Positions 1-5,519 of a stretch of DNA of 8,837 nucleotides are shown here, in pieces. A model generated the notes under the pieces. The model was not told the origin of the DNA and made no database searches. It saw only the letters and a program-made list of their open reading frames with translations. The position numbers were made by a program, and so were the translations under genes. This DNA is from Candidatus Zixiibacteriota bacterium (lineage in GTDB: Bacteria; SM23-81; DAOVCL01): contig DAOVCL010000075.1 of assembly GCA_030670005.1 (NCBI GenBank), positions 1 through 8,837 of the forward strand. The letters are read 5' to 3'. Each line of letters starts with the position of its first letter. Within the stretch, counting starts at the first letter, position 1.

Positions 1-477
1 GTCTCCTTAGCTAAAGGGGATCCTCAGGGGGTCTATGCCAACGACGCCTTGGAGAAATCCATCTTTATAGAGGATCACAAAGGTCAGGTGGAAATCCTCC
101 ATCACTTCGCCCAGGCGGAGCTGTTGAGCTGGCAGGGGAACTACGGTAAGGCTATAGATCTCTATCGCCAGGTAGCCGATATGGGGGACTCCACGGTCAG
201 CGATTATGCCCTCTTTGGGTTGGCTCAAGCCTTGGAGGGCGATGAGAAATACAAAGAGGCCATAAAAGTCCTCCAGGAGCTGGAGCAAGATTACCCCCAC
301 AGCCAACTCACCGATCGGGCTCAGGAGAGGATAGCCCTCATCTGGCTGAAGGGGCTGAACAACCCCTCCCAGGCCATTGATGCCCTCCAGGAGCTCCTCA
401 CCAAATATCCTCAAAGCCTCTTAGCAGATGAGGCCCGCACCAGGATCAGAAGGCTGAAGGAATCCTCCCTCCCATAG
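1..477 (+). CDS. TPR-repeat protein, C-terminal part (5' end outside window)
   Basis: The reading frame is open from the first base of the window to TAG at 475-477, so this is the last 158 codons of a longer gene. A TTG at 49 is in frame but is unlikely to be the start, because the 16 codons before it are also protein-like (ending VYANDAL). The visible protein is almost entirely helical and contains three to four tetratricopeptide-type helix pairs. Examples are the segment around NYGKAIDLYRQV, the one around KYKEAIKVLQEL followed by YPHSQL, and the last around SQAIDALQELLTKYP followed by SLLADEARTRIRRLK. This alternation, with 'YP-S-LAD-A--RI' at repeat ends, is typical of TPR proteins related to YbgF/BamD-like cell-envelope scaffolds. 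A protein-protein interaction role is inferred. Localisation cannot be judged because the N-terminus is missing. No terminator is obvious after the stop. Confidence 0.8.
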   Translation, partial: VSLAKGDPQGVYANDALEKSIFIEDHKGQVEILHHFAQAELLSWQGNYGKAIDLYRQVADMGDSTVSDYALFGLAQALEGDEKYKEAIKVLQELEQDYPHSQLTDRAQERIALIWLKGLNNPSQAIDALQELLTKYPQSLLADEARTRIRRLKESSLP

Positions 478-532
478 TCAGCGAAGTTTCTCCCCATGTA
501 TGTTTGTGGATGATGCCTCCCACATCAAGAAT

Positions 533-545
533 CAGGATTGACAGG
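533..545 (-). repeat. Isolated copy of CAGGATTGACAGG short repeat
   Basis: The 13 bases here are the exact reverse complement of CCTGTCAATCCTG at 1107-1119, about 570 bp away. Both belong to a 9-bp periodic family (TCCTGTNNA). Such units occur as dispersed intergenic repeats in several bacterial groups. Whether this one is part of a genome-wide family cannot be decided from one window. Confidence 0.5.
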
Positions 546-659
546 GGTCAGGTACTCCTTTCTGTAGACTTCCGCAATCTATGAAGCATTATACCGTCAG
601 GGCTCCTACTCTAACCGAAGAAGGCTCTTTGTAAAGACCCCAAAAATTTAAGAAAGACC

Positions 660-688
660 TTGACAGCTCTTCCGTAAAGTGGTAACAT
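660..688 (+). promoter_or_regulatory. Candidate sigma70 promoter (TTGACA-17-TAACAT)
   Basis: A perfect -35 hexamer TTGACA (660-665) is followed after 17 bp by TAACAT (683-688), which matches four of six positions of the -10 consensus including T1, A2 and T6. Transcription would start near 695 and run rightward. No sense-strand gene follows before 1489, and a terminator-like hairpin stands at 928-951. The promoter could drive a short untranslated RNA antisense to the transposase relic, serve the radical SAM gene by read-through, or be a chance match. Confidence 0.4.
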
Positions 689-927
689 TAAGTGGTAGTG
701 GAAAAAGCTGGGCAACCCTTAAGGCGTCTCGCGAATATACCATGAACGATTAGCTTTGTTTTCATAGTTTGATCTTATAGTTCCATTTTCCTTGAAAATC
801 ATCTTTTTTAAGAACGATAGATTTGAACTCTTCATCCGTTACTTTAATGCCTGTTTCGTATTTGCTATGATCTAATTTGGCGATAATCTCAAGTCCTTTG
901 CTGGTTCTTGTATTGGCTATTGAACTT

Positions 928-951
928 AGCCGCCTGCGGCGGGGCTTTTTT
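928..951 (+). terminator. GC hairpin plus T-run, terminator-like
   Basis: CCGCC (930-934) pairs with GGCGG (938-942) around a TGC loop. An outer AG/CT pair is separated by a two-base bulge, and six T residues follow at 946-951. This is the form of a weak rho-independent terminator for rightward transcription. It sits at the left breakpoint of the transposase relic. The same CGCCTGCGGCGGG core also occurs as a dispersed repeat in some bacterial genomes, so it may be a repeat rather than a working terminator. Confidence 0.4.
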
Positions 952-1003
952 GACAAGACGAACAGGATTTTTTATCCTAATTTCTTCAAGAAAACACCGA
1001 ATG

Positions 1004-1077
1004 ACACCGAAACCACTGAAAAATTATAATGCACATTCTTCCTTAGAATTCTTTATTATTCAGTGATTTTCGGTGTT
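1004..1077. repeat. Imperfect inverted repeat, long hairpin
   Basis: The left arm ACACCGAAACCACTGAA (1004-1020) pairs with the right arm TTCAGTGATTTTCGGTGT (1059-1076) with one mismatch and one unpaired base, around a 38-base AT-rich loop. The left arm is preceded by a second ACACCGA at 994-1000, giving a 10-bp direct repeat with 1004-1010. It lies inside the DNA that replaces the transposase core and has no coding potential. Confidence 0.6.
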
Positions 1078-1096
1078 TAATGAATGAGGTTGTTTG

Positions 1097-1123
1097 TCCT
1101 GTTCATCCTGTCAATCCTGTCTA
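1097..1123 (+). repeat. Three tandem 9-bp units TCCTGTNNA
   Basis: Three consecutive nonamers, TCCTGTTCA, TCCTGTCAA and TCCTGTCTA, differ only at positions 7 and 8. A reverse-complement two-unit copy is at 533-545 and a partial reverse copy (GAACAGGAT) is near 960. The 9-bp spacing suggests slippage or a dispersed repeat family. Confidence 0.6.
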
Positions 1124-1155
1124 AAAAGGGAAATTCTATACTATTAAATTTACAA

Positions 1156-1247
1156 CAACTTCCCTACTTGTCAAAGGATGGCCTCGCCAATTTTTTGTAA
1201 TGAAACAGAACATTCTGTGTTCAATTTTATTCTATATAGGGAAGTTG
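1156..1247. repeat. Perfect 11-bp inverted repeat at relic breakpoint
   Basis: CAACTTCCCTA (1156-1166) is the exact reverse complement of TAGGGAAGTTG (1237-1247), 70 bp apart. The right arm overlaps the point where similarity to the transposase N-terminus ends (around 1240). It may mark the edge of the rearrangement that removed the catalytic core, either as the end of a small insertion or as a piece of the transposase copied in reverse. Confidence 0.55.
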
Positions 1248-1488
1248 CTTCAGAAACCTTTGTTATTCCTCCTCTACCCAATGATTGGGCTTCTATAGCC
1301 GACCAAATGCGCAGGGTTCTCTCATCCAAAAAGGGGGAAAGCTTCTGGTATTTCGTTTGGAGTTTTTTAACCACATTTGACATACTCCGATATTCCAAAA
1401 GCCCTATGAGAATGTCAAGCGTCTTGTTCACTTTATTACTGCTAAAGTCCTAAGGGATGATAAATAATATTGACCCTCAATCATAAAG

Positions 1489-2601
1489 GTGGCTAAGTGT
1501 CTTTCCTGCGGGCGAAGCTCAAGGCTCATCTCCCAGGCCTTGCCTGTATGCCTGAACTGCATCCGCTCTCGGTTTGACCAGATTAGGCCTTGGATAGAGA
1601 AGGCCCATAGAACCTCCAGGCTTGATTTTGGTCTTCCCACCAAGCCGCCAAGGGATGAAGCCGGGGTCAGATGCAGAATATGCGTGAACCAGTGCCAGAT
1701 CCCGGAAGGGGAGAGGGGATTCTGTGGCCTGCGGGAAAATAGAGGAGGCAGGCTCTTCCACCTGGGTGGGACAAGGGAAAGAGGGGTGGTGAGCTGGTAT
1801 CACGACCCTCTGCCCACTAACTGCGTTGCCGATTGGGTCTGCCCGGGGGGAAGTGGGACCGGTTATCCTCGCTATTCCTACAGGAGAGGAGCCGAATATG
1901 GCTATGAGAACCTGGCCGTCTTCTATGAGGCCTGCTCCTTTGACTGCCTATACTGTCAGAACTGGCATTTTAGGAAGAGAAAACCCTCAGAGGGAACAAG
2001 AACCGCCGCAGAGCTGGCCGCTGCCGTAAGGGAGAGGACAGCCTGCATCTGCTATTTTGGAGGAGATCCCACCCCTCAGTTGGCCCATGCCATAGCCGCC
2101 TCCCGCTTGGCCCTGAAAAAGGCCGAGGGAAGAATATTGAGGATCTGTTGGGAGACCAATGGAAGTATGCACAGGGGGTTGTTAAGGGAGATAGCCCAGC
2201 TATCTCTAAGCTCTGGAGGGTGCATCAAGTTTGACCTTAAGACCTTCGATGAGAGGTTGAATTTTGCCCTATGTGGAGTAAGCAATAGGCAGACCCTGGA
2301 GAACTTCCGCATACTGGCCGGTCTCTCCCGAAAAAGACCCGACCCACCCCTCCTGATAGCCAGCACCCTTTTGGTGCCCGGCTACATAGACAGAAAGGAG
2401 ATTTCCAAAATCGCCAGGTTTATCTCCTCCCTCGATCCGACCATCCCTTACACCCTTCTGGCCTTTTATCCCTGCTTCTATATGCACGATCTACCTCGAA
2501 CCTCCCGCCGACACGCCGAGGAGTCCCTGGAGGCCGCCAAGGAGGCCGGTTTGAAGAGGGTAAAGATCGGGAACCTGCATCTTCTTTCTGATGAGTATTG
2601 A
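1489..2601 (+). CDS. PflA-like radical SAM protein with N-terminal zinc ribbon
   Basis: This 370-residue protein belongs to the radical SAM superfamily, in the group around pyruvate-formate-lyase-activating enzymes (COG1180-like). The [4Fe-4S]/SAM site is C149-x3-C153-x2-C156 in ACSFDCLYCQNW, followed by GGDPTPQ (191-197), which fits the SAM-contact 'GGE/GGD' region, and an ETNG motif near residue 223. Two more cysteine clusters precede the barrel. One is C4-x2-C7 with C21-x2-C24, which looks like a zinc ribbon. The other is C62-x2-C65-x3-C69-x9-C79 (CRICVNQC...GFC), the same arrangement found ahead of the barrel in AmrS-type enzymes and in the second radical SAM gene of this window. The start is GTG at 1489: a stop lies in frame at 1471 and later starts would remove the first cysteine pair. 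No Shine-Dalgarno sequence is spaced properly. It stands alone between two non-coding regions. Substrate unknown. Confidence 0.85.
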   Translation: MAKCLSCGRSSRLISQALPVCLNCIRSRFDQIRPWIEKAHRTSRLDFGLPTKPPRDEAGVRCRICVNQCQIPEGERGFCGLRENRGGRLFHLGGTRERGVVSWYHDPLPTNCVADWVCPGGSGTGYPRYSYRRGAEYGYENLAVFYEACSFDCLYCQNWHFRKRKPSEGTRTAAELAAAVRERTACICYFGGDPTPQLAHAIAASRLALKKAEGRILRICWETNGSMHRGLLREIAQLSLSSGGCIKFDLKTFDERLNFALCGVSNRQTLENFRILAGLSRKRPDPPLLIASTLLVPGYIDRKEISKIARFISSLDPTIPYTLLAFYPCFYMHDLPRTSRRHAEESLEAAKEAGLKRVKIGNLHLLSDEY

Positions 2602-2628
2602 GGAACCCCAATAGTTTACAGTGGTCAG

Positions 2629-2870
2629 CAAACAGGGGCCAGGGAAAGGCAAACGGGGATTTGATGAATACCCTATGGAGGGAGGAACCCTCAATTAGGC
2701 TGGGCAGAAGGGTTTCTACCGCACTTTAGTGTAGGGTTAAACCCTCGGCTAAAGCCGGGTAGAAGTGTAGAACGGGCTTGATAAATCAAGCCCCTACCCT
2801 CGGTGGGATGATGAGCAACGATTTACGATGACAGTTCTTTTCTGTCGGTTTAATCTGGGGCCCTTGTTTG
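2629..2870. repeat. Palindrome-rich block with 12-bp inverted ends
   Basis: CAAACAGGGGCC (2629-2640) and GGCCCTTGTTTG (2859-2870) are inverted copies with one mismatch. Between them are several self-complementary units: CACT-TT-AGTG (2722-2731), GGGTT-A-AACCC (2734-2744), CGGCT-AA-AGCCG (2746-2757), the strong hairpin at 2767-2797, and GACAG/CTGTC (2830-2846). No clear target-site duplication flanks the ends. A MITE-like or REP-type dispersed element is possible but unproven. Confidence 0.45.
2767..2797. repeat. Strong hairpin GGGCTTGA-TAAA-TCAAGCCC
   Basis: A perfect 8-bp stem (2774-2781 with 2786-2793) closes a TAAA loop. An outer GTAG/CTAC pairing (2767-2770 with 2794-2797) extends it across a three-base AAC bulge. 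No T-run follows on either strand, so it does not look like a rho-independent terminator. It is more likely a dispersed palindromic repeat or an RNA processing or stability element. Confidence 0.55.
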
Positions 2871-3030
2871 GTCGTAACTTTGCCGAAATGTGTGGCTCCA
2901 TAAGATTCCGTGGTAAGTTCGCCACCCACTATGCACAGAAAAACAGGAATCACAAATGACCAGCATAAACCTCATTCTTAATTCTCAATTTTTAATTGCT
3001 TTTTTCCGTGAGGTTCCGTGGTGAAATGTT

Positions 3031-3696
3031 ATGAAGATAATCGAGAAGCTAATCAAGGATATTGGTGGAGGTTACTCCCAGGACTTGGGGATTGACCTGG
3101 AGTCCCTCGATCCAACCCATCTCTTCAAATGGTTTCTGGCCTCCCTTCTCTTCGGGGCCAGGATCTCAGAGGGGATAGCCATCCGCACCTTCCAGGAGTT
3201 CCAGAGGGAGGGCCTGGACTCGGCCCAGAAGATCTTGAAGAGGGGTTGGGATGGCCTGGTGGAGGTATTGGACAGGGGGGGATATGTGAGGTATGACTTC
3301 AAGACAGCGACCAAGCTATTGGAGGTATGTGGGAACCTTCTTGGACGGTATGGGGGAGATCTGAACCTTCTCCACCAAAGATCAAAGGATGCCCGGGATC
3401 TGGAGGGTAGGCTAAAGCAACTGGGGAAGGGGATAGGGGAGGTGACCGTGAACATATTCCTCAGGGAGCTGAGGGGGATATGGGAGAGGGCTAATCCCCC
3501 TCTGCAGGAATTCTCCCTGCAGGCTGCCCTCAACTTAGGCCTGGTCTCCTCCCCTCAGGGGGCTTTAGACCAGCTCAAGGCCTACGGAGACCGCCAATTG
3601 GAGCCAGCCCTTTTGAGGCTGGGTAAAAACTTCTGCCATAAGGGAAGATGCAACCAGTGCCCAATGGGGGTGATTTGTCCGAAAAGGGGCCAGTAA
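3031..3696 (+). CDS. Endonuclease III-like HhH-GPD protein, catalytic Lys absent
   Basis: A 221-residue protein with the outline of the HhH-GPD DNA glycosylase superfamily. An N-terminal helical half (LFKWFLASLLFGARIS) precedes a helix-hairpin-helix at about 128-147 (LGKGIGEVTVNIFLREL). A C-terminal cysteine loop, C202-x4-C207-x2-C210-x5-C216, resembles the [4Fe-4S] loop of endonuclease III (C-x6-C-x2-C-x5-C) but has a shorter first gap. Aligning GIGEVTVN with GVGRKTAN of E. coli Nth puts Val138 where the catalytic Lys120 stands, and no Asp is found in the stretch around 150-165 where Asp138 is expected. It may bind DNA without cutting, or use other residues. The start is ATG 3031 with GGTGA at 3020-3024. 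It heads a three-gene operon, and its 3' end overlaps the next gene, suggesting coupled translation. Substrate unknown. Confidence 0.75.
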   Translation: MKIIEKLIKDIGGGYSQDLGIDLESLDPTHLFKWFLASLLFGARISEGIAIRTFQEFQREGLDSAQKILKRGWDGLVEVLDRGGYVRYDFKTATKLLEVCGNLLGRYGGDLNLLHQRSKDARDLEGRLKQLGKGIGEVTVNIFLRELRGIWERANPPLQEFSLQAALNLGLVSSPQGALDQLKAYGDRQLEPALLRLGKNFCHKGRCNQCPMGVICPKRGQ

Positions 3697-4718
3697 GGGA
3701 GGCCCTCCTCTACGAACAACTTCCCTCGGAGAGGGTAAGGTGTAACCTCTGCCAGAGGAGATGCCTGATAGAGCCTAACCAGTTAGGTTACTGTTCGGTG
3801 AGGATCAACCGAGGAGGAAGGCTCTATACCCTTAGCTATGGGCTCATCTCCACCTATAGACCGGCCCCTATGGAGATAAAGCCCCTATTCCACTTCCATC
3901 CAGGTGAGTGGGCCTTCTCCCTGGGGAGCTGGGGGTGTAACTTCCGCTGCATAGGCTGCCAAAACTGGGAGATAGCCCATATCAAGCTCAAAGGAGAAGG
4001 GGAGAAGAGGGGATTCCTCTCCCCAGAACGGGCCATATCTATGGCCAAGGAGCAAAATTGTCAGGGAATCTCCTTCACCTACAACGAGCCGACTATCTGG
4101 TTTGAGTATACCCTGGATACAGCCAGGTTAGCCAAGGAAGCCGAACTACACACCAGCTTTGTCACCAATGGCTTCATCACCTCGGAGGCCCTGGATCTGA
4201 TTGGGCCCTGGTTGGATGCCTATCGGGTGGATGTAAAGTCCTTCTCTTCAAGCTTCTACAGGAAGATAGCTAAAGTAGAAGACTTTCACGGGATACTGGA
4301 GGTAGCCGAAAGGGCCAAGCTAAAGTGGGGAATGCACCTGGAGGTGGTAACCAATCTGATTCCCGGGCTCAATGACTCCCCCGATGAGCTGAGGGAGTTG
4401 GCGGGATGGATAAGGGAAAAGCTGGGGTCGCCTACCCCCTGGCATATAACCAGATTCTTTCCCTACCTCAAACTCTCCCATCTTCCTCCCACCCCGATTA
4501 AGACCCTGGAGAAGGCCAGGGGGATCGGAATGGAGGAGGGCCTGGATTTCGTCTATCTGGGGAACCTCGCCGGGCACCCCTTTGAGAACACCTATTGTCC
4601 CTCCTGCGGGGAGTTGTTGATAGAGAGACGAAGCAGCCATATCCTCTCCTACCGGATCGAAGGGGGCAGTTGCCCCCACTGTGGGCGGAGGATACCCATC
4701 GTAGAAGGGAGCCAATGA
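3648..4718 (+). CDS. amrS: AmmeMemoRadiSam-system radical SAM enzyme (AmrS-like)
   Basis: This 356-residue protein closely follows the AmmeMemoRadiSam radical SAM pattern. The N-terminal LLYEQLPSERVRCNLC leads into C32-x2-C35-x3-C39-x9-C49. The segment MEIKPLFHFHPG follows, then the radical SAM cluster motif C97-x3-C101-x2-C104 in GCNFRCIGCQNWEIA. Further along come SFTYNEPTIW, VTNGFI, YRVDVKSF and HITRFFPYLKL, and a C-terminal zinc ribbon with CPSC (317-320) and CPHC (342-345). The reductive cleavage of SAM is inferred from the family; the physiological substrate is not established. ATG 3648 overlaps the previous gene by 49 bp and has AGGGA only two bases ahead. TTG 3675 has GGGGG at 3666-3670 and would give a start nearer to the family's usual one, so the first nine residues are uncertain. 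The partner genes AMMECR1 and MEMO are not in the window. The stop overlaps the next start in ATGA. Confidence 0.85.
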   Translation: MQPVPNGGDLSEKGPVREALLYEQLPSERVRCNLCQRRCLIEPNQLGYCSVRINRGGRLYTLSYGLISTYRPAPMEIKPLFHFHPGEWAFSLGSWGCNFRCIGCQNWEIAHIKLKGEGEKRGFLSPERAISMAKEQNCQGISFTYNEPTIWFEYTLDTARLAKEAELHTSFVTNGFITSEALDLIGPWLDAYRVDVKSFSSSFYRKIAKVEDFHGILEVAERAKLKWGMHLEVVTNLIPGLNDSPDELRELAGWIREKLGSPTPWHITRFFPYLKLSHLPPTPIKTLEKARGIGMEEGLDFVYLGNLAGHPFENTYCPSCGELLIERRSSHILSYRIEGGSCPHCGRRIPIVEGSQ

Positions 4719-5422
4719 TAAAGCTTGGCTGTTGTGGATTCCCCATAGCCAGGAAAAGATATTACCGCCAATTCAAGGCGGTGGAGATCCAGAAGACCTT
4801 CTACCAACCCCCTAAGCCCGAGACAGCCCAGAGATGGAGGGAGGAGGCCCCGGAGGACTTTGAGTTCACCCTTAAGGCCTGGCAGTTGATCACCCATCCC
4901 CCCCAGAGCTCCACCTATCGGAGGGCCAAGGTGGAGATCCTCCCATCTAAAAGGGAGAATTATGGATACTTCCGCCCCACAGATGAGGTCTTTGATGCCT
5001 GGGAAAAGACCGGAAGGATAGCCCAAGCGCTGAAGGCTAAGCTGATTATCTTCCAGTGCCCGGCCAGCTTCAAGCCAACCCCAGAGAACATCGGGAATAT
5101 GGAGGATTTCTTCACCAAGGCCGAAAGGGGTGGGCTGCTATTTGGCTGGGAGCCAAGGGGGAAGTGGAAGAGCCAGGAGATTGAGGGGCTCTGCCGTTCC
5201 CTTGACCTTCTCCATATTGTGGACCCATTCAAGAGCAAGGTTGTCTATGGCTCGATCCACTACTTTCGCCTCCATGGAAGGGGAGGCTACCGATATAAAT
5301 ACTCCCCAGAGGAGCTTTTGCAGTTGAGGGAATGGGCAAAGGAGAGGCCCACCTGGGTTATGTTCAACAATGTCTATATGTTCGATGATGCCCTCAGGTT
5401 TTCACAGATTTTAAAGGGTTAG
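4715..5422 (+). CDS. DUF72 (YecE-like) family protein
   Basis: A 235-residue protein of the DUF72 family, a TIM-barrel fold of unknown biochemical activity. Family signs are the start MIKLGCCGFP, the segment VEIQKTFYQPP (expected 'vE---TFY--P'), FEFTLKAWQLITHP (expected 'F-F-vKa---iTH'), LIIFQCPASFKPT, FGWEPRG (expected 'vE-R'), YFRLHGR (expected 'y-R-HG') and a final VMFNNVYMFDDAL (expected 'y-FNN---g-A'). All lie in the usual order and at the usual total length. The start at 4715 is favoured over in-frame codons upstream at 4595 and beyond because it begins exactly at the family N-terminus, has GAAGGGA at 4704-4710, and forms an ATGA overlap with the radical SAM gene. It is therefore the third gene of a translationally coupled operon. 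No terminator is visible before the next promoter. Confidence 0.85.
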   Translation: MIKLGCCGFPIARKRYYRQFKAVEIQKTFYQPPKPETAQRWREEAPEDFEFTLKAWQLITHPPQSSTYRRAKVEILPSKRENYGYFRPTDEVFDAWEKTGRIAQALKAKLIIFQCPASFKPTPENIGNMEDFFTKAERGGLLFGWEPRGKWKSQEIEGLCRSLDLLHIVDPFKSKVVYGSIHYFRLHGRGGYRYKYSPEELLQLREWAKERPTWVMFNNVYMFDDALRFSQILKG

Positions 5423-5456
5423 GGGTTCAAAAGATCTCATGGGAAATAGGAAAACC

Positions 5457-5485
5457 TTGACTCTTCGGGGGTCGTAGTCTATAAT
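5457..5485 (+). promoter_or_regulatory. Strong sigma70 promoter for radC-hsdRM
   Basis: TTGACT (5457-5462) is separated by 17 bp from a perfect TATAAT (5480-5485), giving an expected start of transcription near 5492. The radC ribosome site AGGAG is at 5506-5510 and its ATG at 5520, so the leader is short. It is the best promoter match in the window and lies exactly between the DUF72 gene and radC. This implies the defence genes have their own transcript. Confidence 0.75.
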
Positions 5486-5519
5486 TGAGTAAGATCATTC
5501 TATCCAGGAGAAGATGTAA

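Larger units (their letters stand above)
762..1383 (-). pseudogene. Relic of ISAzo13-family transposase, catalytic core missing
   Basis: Two separated minus-strand fragments match the two ends of ISAzo13-type transposases, in the right order and orientation. The N-terminal fragment (about 1383 down to 1240) contains LDERTLRIWSAIEAQSLGRGG, the family's conserved 'DER-R-WAA-EA-ALG-GG' segment, followed by ITKVSEAT. The C-terminal fragment (about 923 down to the stop at 762-764) carries IANTRTSKGLEI, then YETGIKVTDEE and DDFQGKWNY, matching the family's 'TTT-TGL', 'YPTGIK-SD' and 'F-GEWNY' ends. Roughly 300 codons with the DDE residues that should lie between them are gone and replaced by unrelated repeat-rich DNA. 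The start is placed at the ATG at 1383 by analogy with family members; a GTG at 1431 is also in frame. Terminal inverted repeats were not convincingly found. It cannot make an active enzyme. Confidence 0.75.
478..1488. other. Gene-poor AT-rich region with IS relic and short repeats
   Basis: About 1 kb without an intact gene between the TPR gene and the radical SAM gene. Bases 478-659 show nothing beyond one reverse-complement copy of a short repeat (533-545). A promoter-like sequence lies at 660-688, and an octamer AAGTGGTA is repeated at 677 and 690. From 762 to about 1383 lies a broken minus-strand transposase, interrupted by hairpins and short repeats. No tRNA or rRNA signature was recognised. 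Confidence 0.7.
2602..3030. other. Intergenic region with palindromes and short repeats
   Basis: Non-coding on both strands as far as can be seen. It holds a block of palindromes bounded by 12-bp inverted repeats (2629-2870). Nearer the next gene are three copies of TTCCGTG (2906, 3004, 3014), two of them continuing as TTCCGTGGT (2906-2914, 3014-3022), and an AT-rich stretch (2980-3004) resembling low-complexity repeats. No convincing -10/-35 pair for the following operon was found. Its probable ribosome site is GGTGA at 3020-3024. Confidence 0.6.

Noticed and set aside
1097..1123. CRISPR-like array
   Set aside because: The units are only 9 bp, directly tandem and without spacers; no cas gene is present.
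1205..1218. Palindrome ACAGAACATTCTGT as a LexA/SOS-type operator
   Set aside because: It lies within relic DNA with no promoter or gene beside it and does not match a specific LexA box with confidence.
1178..1453. Plus-strand open frame of 91 codons
   Set aside because: It is the antisense shadow of the transposase N-terminal fragment, whose minus-strand translation matches a known family.
1826..2029. Plus-strand 67-codon frame inside the first radical SAM gene
   Set aside because: It is a different frame across the Cys-rich SAM-binding region of a well-supported protein and has no motif of its own.
2774..2793. Hairpin as a rho-independent terminator of the first radical SAM gene
   Set aside because: The stem is strong, but no U-run follows on either strand and it lies more than 170 bp after the stop codon.
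3072..3533. Minus-strand open frame of 153 codons opposite the HhH-GPD gene
   Set aside because: It lies fully inside a gene with clear family motifs. Its translation is arginine/serine-rich without motifs, as expected for the reverse of AGG-rich coding DNA.
4595..4714. Upstream extension of the DUF72 protein
   Set aside because: The frame is open, but the added 40 residues overlap the zinc ribbon of the radical SAM gene in another frame and have no family similarity. ATG 4715 has a good ribosome site and an ATGA overlap.
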